Positions 1 through 6,788 of a DNA stretch of 21,578 nt are shown here, in pieces. Under the pieces are notes generated by a model. It saw nothing but the letters and a program-made list of their open reading frames with translations, was not told where the DNA came from and did no database searches. The DNA is from a virus. The stretch is from IMG/VR virus record IMGVR_UViG_3300006929_003771, positions 1 to 21,578 of that record; one strand, 5' to 3'. A program made the translations under genes and the position numbers. Each line of letters begins with the position of its first letter. Position 1 is the stretch's first letter.

Positions 1-18
1 AAGTAGCTGTTTGCTGGT

Positions 19-50
19 ACAATAGTATATAGGTCTTACTATTGTTTTTT
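19..50 (+). terminator. Terminator-like hairpin upstream of the first gene
   Basis: A perfect 9-bp inverted repeat, ACAATAGTA (19-27) and TACTATTGT (37-45), encloses a 9-nt loop and runs into a T tract (45-50). This is the shape of an intrinsic terminator, although the stem is AT-rich and therefore weak. It would end transcription of whatever gene lies to the left of the window. Because it sits only 11 bases before the next start codon, an alternative is a 5' stabilising or regulatory hairpin for that gene. I see no convincing promoter between it and the gene. Confidence 0.6.
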
Positions 51-61
51 AAGGTTTCATA

Positions 62-445
62 ATGCCAGAATATAGCTATGCATGTGACGGATGCGACCAT
101 AAATGGTCTATCTTTTGTCATCGGTCTGAGTATAAGGACAAAAAGAAGTGTCCTTGTTGCAATAAAATAAAGCCTGTCCATAGAGATTATGGAGAGGACA
201 ATATCTATGGAGGTTATAGCTACTCGCTATCTGAGGCCAAGACTCTAGGCCATTATGCAGACAAGCAAAGTAAAAAGTTCGGCAAGAATAAAGTCGAGGA
301 CATGATGCGAGAACAAAAAACAAAAACAAAAGATACTCTGTCTGAGAAGCTTTCAGATGGCATGCAAAAAATAGATAAGCCATCGTCTTCTCCTAAGTGG
401 ACAAAAGACTCTGGGAAAAAGAAAAGAAGAAAGAAGGGCAAGTAA
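62..445 (+). CDS. FmdB-like zinc-ribbon protein with basic tail
   Basis: Small 127-residue protein. The N-terminus has the look of an FmdB/regulatory-type zinc ribbon: MPEYSYACDGC, with C8/C11 and a second knuckle C30-P-C32-C33. The middle (about residues 48-95) is polar and helical. The tail is strongly basic, ending KKKRRKKGK, which suggests contact with nucleic acid. The start is supported by AAGG at 51-54 with 7-base spacing to ATG. It is the first gene after a terminator-like hairpin and its stop overlaps the next start (TAATG). Precise function is unknown. FmdB-type ribbons are common in phages without an assigned role, so only the domain is claimed. Confidence 0.6.
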   Translation: MPEYSYACDGCDHKWSIFCHRSEYKDKKKCPCCNKIKPVHRDYGEDNIYGGYSYSLSEAKTLGHYADKQSKKFGKNKVEDMMREQKTKTKDTLSEKLSDGMQKIDKPSSSPKWTKDSGKKKRRKKGK

Positions 446-825
446 TGTTTCATAAAATTGACTCTGGAAAAGAAGAAGACAATACAAGGGCAACTACTAT
501 ATATACGATATATGGTAGGCATGACTTTGAGGACGATTCAGGATTTCCTAGGCTAGAAGAGGACAAGGAAGAGTCGAATGACGCTTATGCTAAGGCTGTC
601 ACAGTAGGTGCTAGACAAAAGTATTACGTTAAACGTGGTCGATATGGTAGGCTATACAATCCAATTGGCCTTTATTCGGAAGGTCAGTCTGGCAAGCAGA
701 TGCGACATGCTGGAAGACCTGAATGGACGTTTCAAGAAACTGGCAAGGATGTATTTGACAAATATTTGAATTTTTTAAAAACAAAAAACGCCGCATGGCT
801 TAACAATGCAGAAAGAGGTTATTAA
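445..825 (+). CDS. Hypothetical phage protein
   Basis: Unknown 126-residue protein. A longer reading from ATG 397 is possible, but ATG 445 is preferred because it sits in a TAATG junction with the previous stop and has a purine-rich ribosome-binding region (AGAAGGGCAAG) just upstream. The N-terminal 50 residues are acidic and probably disordered. The C-terminal half is compact, with a basic aromatic patch (QKYYVKRGRYGRLYNP) and a helical end, DVFDKYLNFLKTKNAAWLNN. No catalytic motif or membrane segment is visible. It lies in a run of small genes leading to the recombinase, so a link to DNA metabolism is possible but unproven. Confidence 0.5.
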   Translation: MFHKIDSGKEEDNTRATTIYTIYGRHDFEDDSGFPRLEEDKEESNDAYAKAVTVGARQKYYVKRGRYGRLYNPIGLYSEGQSGKQMRHAGRPEWTFQETGKDVFDKYLNFLKTKNAAWLNNAERGY

Positions 826-827
826 AG

Positions 828-1145
828 ATGGCTAAGTTATCAAGTGCAAAGAAACTAAGTAAGACAGAGCAATATGCTATTGAGGGAATGTCCGATAATG
901 GCATGAGCGCAGATTCGATTGCTCAGGCGCTCGGAAGAAAGTTGGAATTAGTTTCGGCATATATTGAAGTGCATCAAGAAGAATCGGAAACTCATACCAC
1001 AATAAATACAACAGTAAATGGAAATCGCGGAGTCGCTATCATGACTGAAGCCACTTCTCAGAGAGTAGACTCCATGAGAGGCAAATCCAGCAGTGAAAGC
1101 GGACACCCTAACATTCATAGCATAAAAAGCAATGGCAAAAAATAG
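828..1145 (+). CDS. Small helix-turn-helix-like protein
   Basis: This is a 105-residue protein. Residues about 11-48 (LSKTEQYAIEGMSDNG, then SADSIAQALGRKLELVSAYI) read as three helices with the spacing of a resolvase- or sigma-region-4-like helix-turn-helix, so DNA binding is plausible. The C-terminal half is Ser/Thr-rich, polar and probably disordered. ATG 828 follows the previous stop by two bases, with AAAGATGG at the junction. Its 3' end overlaps the next gene by 14 bases. It could be a small regulator or a DNA-end protein; I cannot decide. Confidence 0.45.
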   Translation: MAKLSSAKKLSKTEQYAIEGMSDNGMSADSIAQALGRKLELVSAYIEVHQEESETHTTINTTVNGNRGVAIMTEATSQRVDSMRGKSSSESGHPNIHSIKSNGKK

Positions 1146-1566
1146 AAGTGAAAAAAGTCGCTACCCCTCTCGCTACAGTCCTAATGGTTGGGTCTCCGGA
1201 TCTCAATACATAACGGAGCTCGTATGCGAGAAAAAAGCGCAGAAGGAAAAGAAAGAACTTCCTGTGAAGTTCTGGGAAGATAAAGATTGGTGCAAATACT
1301 ACAAGTATCAAATCACTCTAGCTAACAAGCTTATTAAAGATTATGGCGAAGAAGCAATTGTTGCCGCCCTCAGAGATAAAAGGTGTTGGTCTACTTATTC
1401 TCTTAGATCACCCTTTCTAAAAAAAATAATTGAAGAAAAAGTAAATCAAGTCATTGAAAGGCCGGAGAGTACCGAGTATAATATCAATGACGCAAAAGAA
1501 GTAAAACACAAAACAAACAATAAGAAGAAATCAATTATTTCTAAGTTAAGGGATTTGGATGAGTAA
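1132..1566 (+). CDS. Hypothetical phage protein
   Basis: Unrecognised 144-residue protein. The N-terminus is rich in Tyr, Ser and Arg (SRYPSRYSPNGWVSGSQYI). The central part (about residues 45-105) is helical, with KFWEDKDWCKYYKYQITLAN and a following LIKDYGEEAIVAALRD. The tail is basic and disordered. Cysteines are scattered and do not form a zinc motif. It overlaps the upstream gene by 14 bases and the RecA-like gene by 8 bases, so it is probably translated in the same operon. The tight link to the recombinase is the only functional hint. Confidence 0.45.
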   Translation: MAKNRSEKSRYPSRYSPNGWVSGSQYITELVCEKKAQKEKKELPVKFWEDKDWCKYYKYQITLANKLIKDYGEEAIVAALRDKRCWSTYSLRSPFLKKIIEEKVNQVIERPESTEYNINDAKEVKHKTNNKKKSIISKLRDLDE

Positions 1567-2545
1567 AGACATTATCAAAGAATATGGTAATGTCCTTCAT
1601 GATCCCGCCTCAATAACAGAGAGACCTTTGGAAGTCTTGTCTGTCGGTCCGAAGCTAGATATAGCTCTTGGTGGAGGCGTGCCTGAAGGTTCATTATTTA
1701 TTATGACTGGCCCAGAGAAGGTCGGTAAAACAGTGACAGCTCTAACCTTCTGTGCTAATGCCCAGAAACATTATGAGAGAAAAATTTATTATGCCAACAT
1801 AGAAGGGCGGCTTAAAAAGAGAGACCTAGAAGGTATCACAGACCTTACGCTAGACTCGGAAAAGATGCAGATTATTGGCTCAACAGAAGGCAATATCTTA
1901 TCCGCCGAAAAGTACTTGAGCATTATTGATAATATTGTTCATACTCAGCCGGGAGCTCTAGCCATTGTAGATTCATTTTCTGCTCTATCAAGTGAATCTG
2001 AACTTACAGGAAACCTAGAGGATGTTCAAGTTATGAGTGTTCAAAAGGTACTCGCCAAGTTCTGCAGAAGAATATCTAATGCGCTTCCTATCAATAGAGT
2101 AACTGTGGTCGGAATAACCCACCTTATGGCTAACATGCAGAGGTTTGGAAGAGGAAAAACAAAAGTGGAGAAGTCTGGTTCGGCATTGAAATATCAGGTC
2201 GATGTTAAGCTTCATGCAAGCCACTCAACTCCTTTGATGCAAGGAGACACGCAGATAGGGCAAACTGTGCACTGGCAAATTACTACCTCGGCTATCGGGC
2301 CTCCGGGACAGAAAGTAGAAAGTCATATTAGATATGGCAAAGGTATCTGGAAAGAAATGGAGATGGCAGACTTAATGATTGACTTTGGGCTCATCTCAAA
2401 GGCTGGTGCATGGCTCAAGCTTCCCAATGGAGATAAAATTCAAGGCAAGGTGAACTTGGCAAAATATCTCGAAGAAAACACCGAAGAGTATGCAAATTTC
2501 AGAAAAGAGGTCTTTGACATGGTTGGAATTAATTATGAAGACTAG
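1559..2545 (+). CDS. RecA/UvsX-type strand-exchange recombinase
   Basis: ATP-dependent recombinase expected to coat single-stranded DNA and drive strand invasion during phage recombination and recombination-dependent replication. Walker A is GPEKVGKT (residues 51-58). A catalytic Glu candidate follows the second strand (ANIEG, E82). Walker B is ALAIVDSFS (D138). The segment GITHLMANMQ, followed by EKSGSALKYQVDVKL, matches the RecA L1/L2 region (compare the GGNALKFYASVRL element in bacterial RecA). At 328 residues it is close to RecA and somewhat shorter than T4 UvsX. AGGGA ahead of ATG 1559 is a good ribosome-binding site. The frame is intact, with no intein or intron, although a VSR-like nuclease gene lies about 420 bases downstream. 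A UvsY-like candidate also follows downstream. Confidence 0.88.
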   Translation: MSKDIIKEYGNVLHDPASITERPLEVLSVGPKLDIALGGGVPEGSLFIMTGPEKVGKTVTALTFCANAQKHYERKIYYANIEGRLKKRDLEGITDLTLDSEKMQIIGSTEGNILSAEKYLSIIDNIVHTQPGALAIVDSFSALSSESELTGNLEDVQVMSVQKVLAKFCRRISNALPINRVTVVGITHLMANMQRFGRGKTKVEKSGSALKYQVDVKLHASHSTPLMQGDTQIGQTVHWQITTSAIGPPGQKVESHIRYGKGIWKEMEMADLMIDFGLISKAGAWLKLPNGDKIQGKVNLAKYLEENTEEYANFRKEVFDMVGINYED

Positions 2546-2930
2546 AACATATCAAACTTATGAGTGTAAAATATTCTTAGGTTCTGTAAATGAAGACACA
2601 AAGCTTGAATTTGATGAGGCTGAGTTAAGGTCAAGTATTGAAAAGTTTCAAGACCAGAGAAAACCTCTTATTCCTGTCAGGATAACTAAGACTCAGTTCA
2701 TATGCGGTTCTTCATACAGAGAAGATGGCTGGGAAGTAGGCATTATAAATTATCCTAAACTAGAGATTAATATAGAGCAACTAGAGTTCTTCTGTGAGGA
2801 GCTATCTGAACACCTTCTGTATAATCTACATCAGAATAGAGTAAGCCTAATGACCCCTTATGTTACTACAATGTACCATGACAGGTCTCGCTTTCCGCAG
2901 TCGGTGAATAGTAAGGTCGCCTCACCTTAA
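2535..2930 (+). CDS. Hypothetical protein whose 3' end overlaps a structured RNA
   Basis: Unknown protein of 131 residues when started at ATG 2535, which overlaps the recombinase stop by 11 bases. A longer start at 2490 would overlap by 56 bases and is less likely. It looks like a compact alpha/beta domain: YECKIFLGSVNED, then IPVRITKTQFICGSSY, then WEVGIINYPKLEINIEQL, ending in a helix (LEFFCEELSEHLLYNL) and LMTPYVTTMYHDRSRFP. No catalytic motif is recognised. The last 11 codons (2896-2930) are also the 5' part of the structured RNA described separately. The C-terminal peptide may therefore be dictated by RNA structure or result from insertion of that element. Confidence 0.5.
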   Translation: MKTRTYQTYECKIFLGSVNEDTKLEFDEAELRSSIEKFQDQRKPLIPVRITKTQFICGSSYREDGWEVGIINYPKLEINIEQLEFFCEELSEHLLYNLHQNRVSLMTPYVTTMYHDRSRFPQSVNSKVASP

Positions 2931-2959
2931 CTAAGGCTGCGCGGTAATATAACGAGGAG
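2886..2959 (+). promoter_or_regulatory. Possible ribosome-binding-site masking helix around copy A
   Basis: UCUCG at 2886-2890 can pair with CGAGG at 2953-2957 (four Watson-Crick pairs and one U-G), closing the whole copy-A element. The 3' strand overlaps the Shine-Dalgarno AGGAG (2955-2959), which lies 5 bases before ATG 2965. Formation of this helix would hide the site and lower translation of the downstream nuclease gene. The helix is short, so this is a suggestion rather than a demonstrated switch. Confidence 0.4.
2891..2947 (+). ncRNA. Structured RNA motif, copy A
   Basis: Read 5' to 3': CUUUC (2891-2895), helix strand CGCAG (2896-2900), UCGG (2901-2904), inner helix GGUGA (2903-2907) with UCACC (2922-2926) closing a 14-nt loop, AACUAAGG (2929-2936), helix strand CUGCG (2937-2941), CGGUAA (2942-2947). 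The same ordered blocks recur in copy B (10214-10276). The CGCAG/CUGCG helix is replaced there by UACUG/CAGUA, a covarying helix. This supports an RNA that acts through its structure. It begins inside the preceding reading frame (TAA at 2928-2930) and ends 17 bases before the next start codon. Family unknown: a leader or riboswitch, or an orphan guide scaffold for the TnpB-like protein. Confidence 0.6.
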
Positions 2960-2964
2960 TTTAG

Positions 2965-3381
2965 ATGAAGATACGTGATTTGAATAATGATATTCATAAG
3001 TGGAATCTACAGGGGTATGTTGTTCGTGCAAATGAACAGCGTCCCCGATCTAAACTACATCTTACTGCAAGAAACATATTAGTAGAAATGTTTCCAACAG
3101 TTCAAGTGTTGGAGGAAGTCTTGATACCTATAACACGCAACGAAAGAGGGTATTTAGATTTTTATATTAATACTATAAAGCTAGCGATAGAGGTTCATGG
3201 TCAGCAACACTACAAGTTTAACTCACTATTCCATACCTCCGCACAAGATTTTGTAAATCAAAAGAAAAAAGACCGGCGAAAGCAAGAGTGGTGCGAGTAT
3301 AATAATATCACATACATTGAACTACCTTATAATGAGACTGAAGAACAATGGAAATACAGAATCCAGCAAAGGAACGATTAG
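2965..3381 (+). CDS. VSR-like PD-(D/E)XK endonuclease, possible free-standing homing enzyme
   Basis: This 138-residue protein has the layout of very-short-patch-repair-like nucleases. An LHLTARNILVEMFP helix (31-44) and EEVLIPI (51-57) are followed by the metal-binding core YLDFYI (D65), LAIEVHGQQHY (E76, H78, Q81, H82), and a KKKDRRKQEW stretch before the final strand ITYIELPYN. This resembles DUF559/VSR-fold and EDxHD homing endonucleases, the latter known from phage introns and fractured genes. It would cut or nick DNA. It starts directly after the structured RNA copy A, with AGGAG 5 bases before ATG. It overlaps the next gene by 34 bases, so it is well embedded in the operon. A repair role rather than homing remains possible. 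Confidence 0.65.
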   Translation: MKIRDLNNDIHKWNLQGYVVRANEQRPRSKLHLTARNILVEMFPTVQVLEEVLIPITRNERGYLDFYINTIKLAIEVHGQQHYKFNSLFHTSAQDFVNQKKKDRRKQEWCEYNNITYIELPYNETEEQWKYRIQQRND

Positions 3382-3836
3382 AACAAGTCGATTCCGTACT
3401 AGATGAATATGAAGGCAAGCTAGGGATAGGCTCCTACTCGGAAGACTTTCATGATCAATCTGTTAAGAGTTACATGTCTATGCCTAGACAACAGATGGAA
3501 AAACTAACAGTAGAGGAATGCGCAGAGGCTGCGCTGTTGCTCGGAGGCTTTTCATTCTATCTTCAAAGATCCTATAATAGAGAAATTGCTCGTGTCAATT
3601 GGGCTTCGTCTAACCTTAAGAAGATGATGTCGGGTAGAGAGTCGCAGTATAAAGGGTCTTGGGATAGCCAGTACTACCAAGCTGTTAAAGAGGACGGATA
3701 CGCTAAAAAACTAGACAGCATTAAAGTGTATGCGCAGCAAAGGGCAGACAGGCTAACATACTTAGCTAGTTCAGTAAAAAATCTTAGTGACTTATATATC
3801 AACCTACAGAGAGCGAAGATAAACAGACATGGATAA
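3348..3836 (+). CDS. Helical protein, candidate UvsY-like recombination mediator
   Basis: Largely helical 162-residue protein. Residues about 55-95 (TVEECAEAALLLGGFSFYLQRSYNREIARVNWASSNLKKMM, read in pieces) and about 115-158 form two long helical stretches. They flank a Tyr/Ser-rich turn (YKGSWDSQYYQAVKEDGYAKKLDSIKVY). The arrangement is like T4 UvsY: a first helix with regularly placed basic and aromatic residues, then a second helix after a YEKSE-type turn. Position also fits, a few hundred bases after the recombinase and before the helicase. UvsY loads UvsX onto SSB-coated DNA. The assignment is inferred from shape and context, not from a diagnostic motif. The 34-base overlap with the nuclease gene is unusually long, but no later start preserves the first helix. 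Confidence 0.4.
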   Translation: MEIQNPAKERLEQVDSVLDEYEGKLGIGSYSEDFHDQSVKSYMSMPRQQMEKLTVEECAEAALLLGGFSFYLQRSYNREIARVNWASSNLKKMMSGRESQYKGSWDSQYYQAVKEDGYAKKLDSIKVYAQQRADRLTYLASSVKNLSDLYINLQRAKINRHG

Positions 3837-4221
3837 ACAAGAAATTGAAGAGCTGTTACAGCAGTTCACGCAAGAACAAATAAAGGATGCTATTTCTAGT
3901 AGCTTAAAAAATAAAAAGAGGCGCAGAGGAAAGGGCAAAAGGAAGAAAAATAATAGTCCTAAAACTCAGAGTCAAAGCTCAGGAAATAAGTTTGACGATA
4001 TGATGTCAAATATAAGCTTGTCTTCTGAAGAGTCCAAAGAACTTAAAGAAGCGGCCAAGTCTGACAGTATGGCTAATCAGACACAAAATAAGGGAAAGAG
4101 ACCGGAAGTCAAAAAGATTTCCGTAAGATGTACGGCATGTAATAGAGACTATGAAATGTTTCCTTCGCAGATATATAATAGAGAACGTTGGAAATGCAAT
4201 AAGTGCATAACAGGAAGATAA
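3829..4221 (+). CDS. Basic protein with C-terminal zinc ribbon
   Basis: A 130-residue protein in three parts. The N-terminal helix is acidic (EIEELLQQFTQEQIKDAISSSL). It is followed by a very basic linker (NKKRRRGKGKRKKNN, about 28-42) and a Ser/Gln-rich spacer. The C-terminal zinc ribbon uses C101/C104 and C123/C126 (CTAC and CNKC) around an RDYEMFPSQIYNRERW segment. Basic tract plus zinc ribbon suggests nucleic-acid binding. It sits immediately before the replicative helicase (one-base gap), so it may be a loader or accessory factor, but this is context only. It resembles the first gene in combining a zinc ribbon with a Lys/Arg-rich tract, in reversed order. Confidence 0.5.
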   Translation: MDKQEIEELLQQFTQEQIKDAISSSLKNKKRRRGKGKRKKNNSPKTQSQSSGNKFDDMMSNISLSSEESKELKEAAKSDSMANQTQNKGKRPEVKKISVRCTACNRDYEMFPSQIYNRERWKCNKCITGR

Positions 4222-4222
4222 T

Positions 4223-5662
4223 ATGTTAAATGACTTACCGGCAGAAAGAGCAATCTTAGCGGGCATATTCAGATATGGCGCGGAAGCTTACTATGATGTT
4301 GCAGACATTATAACAGAGTCATCGTTTACAGATGAGTCTAATGTAGTCTTATTTTCATGTATGAAGCATGTGCTTGAGGCAGATGATTCCCGTTCACTAG
4401 ATGCGCCTACAATGATGTCCGCCGCAAAAGAGCTTGGGTTCTCAGACTTCTTTAATACACAAGAAGTTCAGCACATGTCTTCTGTAATAAAATTTCCCGT
4501 TCTGTTGGAAAACTTAAGGAAGTTTGGAGCAAAGGTCAGAAAGCTAGAGATAGCTAGAATGATGTATGACCAACTTGATCTGACTAAAGAGAGATATCTT
4601 GAGATCAAAGGTGATGAGCCTATTGCTAAGATACTAGGAATAGCTGAAGATGCTGTAATGGATGTTACATCCGTAATAGCCGGTGAGGACGAATCTCCTA
4701 CACAGATGTTTGATGACGTTGAGGCCCATCTAGAGGAGCTTGCAGAAGAGTCTGTTGACCAAATAGGTATAGCAACAGGGTTTCCAAGATATGACTTCTC
4801 TATTGGGGGTGGACTTAGAAAAGGTACGGTCAATGTTATTGGAGCTCGGCCCAAGACTGGTAAAACTTTACTCGCAGATAATATGGGGATACATATTGCA
4901 AAGGAAGGAACTCCCGTACTTAATTTAGATACTGAGATGAGGAAGGAAGACCATCAACATAGAATGATGGCAATGCTCTCTGGTGTTCCGATCAACGACA
5001 TAGAAACTGGTAAATTCGCTGATGATCCTGCTAAAAAGAAAAAGGTCATGGAGGCGGCAAGAGAAATAAAAGACATACCATATTATTTTAAGACAATTGG
5101 TGGCGCCTCTTTTGAAGAGCAGGTTGCCGTCATGAGGAGATGGATTAGTAGGGTTGTAGGACTAAATGATAAGGGTAAGGCAAATGATTGTGTAATTATA
5201 TATGATTATCTTAAACTTATGGACTCAAGTGAGATCAAAGGAGACATGAAAGAATTCCAAATTCTTGGCTTCATGATCACAGCCCTACATAATCTGTCCC
5301 TTAAGTATGAAGTTCCAATTTTAACTTTCATCCAGCTGAATAGGGACGGAATAACTAAGGAGAGCACCGACACTGCATCTGGTTCTGACAGAATTATCTG
5401 GCTATGCTCTAACTTCAGTATATACAAACACAAGTCCGATGAGGAGATAGCTAAAGATGGGCCTGAGAACGGCAACAGAAAGCTTGTGCCTCTGATTGCA
5501 AGACATGGAGAGGGGCTTGATTATGGAGATTATATTAACGTAGAACTCACTGGCAAGATCGGTAAGGTTACTGAAGGAAAGACTGCCTTTGAACTTGATA
5601 GTGGCGTAAGCGCCACAGAAGATGGAGAACTTTTTGATGACTCAGAAGATGTCGCATTCTAA
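4223..5662 (+). CDS. dnaB: DnaB-type replicative DNA helicase
   Basis: Hexameric 5'-3' fork helicase of 479 residues, near the usual DnaB length. The N-terminal domain begins with the characteristic PAERAILAGIF (6-16). The RecA-fold motor starts at ATGFPRYDFSIGGGLRKGTV. Walker A is GARPKTGKT (207-215). The catalytic Glu is in LDTEM (E238). Walker B is CVIIYDYLKLM (D328). The later IQLNRD (370-375) corresponds to the DnaB H3 region (QLNR), and an arginine-containing segment LIARHGEG follows. It lies directly upstream of, and overlaps, the primase gene, the typical helicase-primase pairing of phage replisomes. AGGAAG precedes ATG 4223. The frame is intact, without an intein. Confidence 0.9.
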   Translation: MLNDLPAERAILAGIFRYGAEAYYDVADIITESSFTDESNVVLFSCMKHVLEADDSRSLDAPTMMSAAKELGFSDFFNTQEVQHMSSVIKFPVLLENLRKFGAKVRKLEIARMMYDQLDLTKERYLEIKGDEPIAKILGIAEDAVMDVTSVIAGEDESPTQMFDDVEAHLEELAEESVDQIGIATGFPRYDFSIGGGLRKGTVNVIGARPKTGKTLLADNMGIHIAKEGTPVLNLDTEMRKEDHQHRMMAMLSGVPINDIETGKFADDPAKKKKVMEAAREIKDIPYYFKTIGGASFEEQVAVMRRWISRVVGLNDKGKANDCVIIYDYLKLMDSSEIKGDMKEFQILGFMITALHNLSLKYEVPILTFIQLNRDGITKESTDTASGSDRIIWLCSNFSIYKHKSDEEIAKDGPENGNRKLVPLIARHGEGLDYGDYINVELTGKIGKVTEGKTAFELDSGVSATEDGELFDDSEDVAF

Positions 5663-6788
5663 AAAATATGACTATGCTAAAGTCCGAACTCTTGCAAAGA
5701 TAGCAGGACAATACATAGACCAGATATATCAGTACTTTGGGTTGACAATTTCTTATAGGAATGACATACTCATGAAGTCAGTGTGCCCTATACATGGAGG
5801 AGACAATCCTACAGCCCTTAACTTCTATCCCAATGGCGAGTTCAAGGTACACTATAAGTGCAGAACACACCAATGTGAAGAGATATTTGGTAATGGTATG
5901 ATAGATCTTGTCAGGGGTATTTTATCTAGAGTCAATCATGGCTGGGAAAAAGAGGGTGACAAGGAGGCTACCTTCAAGGAGTCTGTTGACTTCTTACTTA
6001 AGTTCCTTAAAAAAGACTTCGATTCGCTTGAGGCGGACAATCACAATATAGAGAAGCTTCACTTTAACAATTTAGTTAATACTTTAAGTTCTGAGGCTGC
6101 AAAGAAAAGCGGAATAACAGCAAAGATGTACAGGGACAGGGTCGAAGTTCCCTCCAAGTACTACTTAGACAGAGGGTTTTCCTCTAAAGTGCTAGAGGAC
6201 TATGACGTGGGGTATTGCACCAATCCTAGGAAACCCATGTATCAGAGAGCGGTCGTGCCTATTTATGATAATAATCATGAGTTTATTGTCGGTTGCACTG
6301 GCAGAAGTATATTTGAGAAGTGTCCTAAATGCAACAACTATCACAATCCCAAAGAAAAATGTAGACATTTTCCAAAATGGATGCACAGTAAGGGCTTTCA
6401 AAAAGAGAAATGGCTGTATAATTATTGGATAGCCAAAGATGAAATAGCCAAAACAGGAGTGGCTATACTTGTTGAATCCCCCGGAAACGTTTGGAGATTA
6501 GCCGAGGCCGGAATACATAACGTTGTTGCAATATTTGGCACAGCGTTTAATAATGACCAAAAGAACCTACTAGATGAGTCTGGAGCTCTCTCGTTGGTTT
6601 GCTTGATGGACAATGACGCTGCTGGACAGAAAGCGGCCAAGAAGATAGAGGAGCAGTGTGGAAGGCTGTATAGGCTATACTTTCCAAGTTTTGATGCAGC
6701 GGATATTGCGGATTTAAATGTAGATACTGTTACATCTGATATAAAACCTTTTATTGATAATACTATGAATGTATATAAGGAGATTTAA
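5637..6788 (+). CDS. dnaG: DnaG-type primase
   Basis: RNA primase for lagging-strand synthesis. Starting at ATG 5637, with GGAGAA about 8 bases upstream, gives 383 residues; starts at 5622 and 5649 are possible. The N-terminal CHC2-type zinc-binding domain uses C50, H53, C75 and C80 (CPIHGGDNPTALNFYPNG, then KCRTHQC). The TOPRIM fold has its Glu in ILVESPGN (E280) and the DxD pair in CLMDNDAAG (D325, D327). Between them, VGYCTNPRK and VVPIYD match the DnaG core. A second putative zinc knuckle (CPKCNNYHNPKEKCRHF, C229/C232/C242) is inserted before TOPRIM, as in several phage primases. It overlaps the helicase gene by 26 bases. It is shorter than bacterial DnaG and lacks an obvious helicase-interaction domain. 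Confidence 0.87.
   Translation: MTQKMSHSKKYDYAKVRTLAKIAGQYIDQIYQYFGLTISYRNDILMKSVCPIHGGDNPTALNFYPNGEFKVHYKCRTHQCEEIFGNGMIDLVRGILSRVNHGWEKEGDKEATFKESVDFLLKFLKKDFDSLEADNHNIEKLHFNNLVNTLSSEAAKKSGITAKMYRDRVEVPSKYYLDRGFSSKVLEDYDVGYCTNPRKPMYQRAVVPIYDNNHEFIVGCTGRSIFEKCPKCNNYHNPKEKCRHFPKWMHSKGFQKEKWLYNYWIAKDEIAKTGVAILVESPGNVWRLAEAGIHNVVAIFGTAFNNDQKNLLDESGALSLVCLMDNDAAGQKAAKKIEEQCGRLYRLYFPSFDAADIADLNVDTVTSDIKPFIDNTMNVYKEI

Noticed and set aside
397-444. Upstream ATG 397 for the second gene
   Set aside because: It would overlap the first gene by 49 bases. ATG 445 in the TAATG junction with a purine-rich site is better supported.
5353-5360. Third occurrence of AACTAAGG
   Set aside because: It lies inside the helicase coding sequence. 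No matching 5-bp helix, CUUUC, UCGG or CGGUAA surrounds it, so it is chance.
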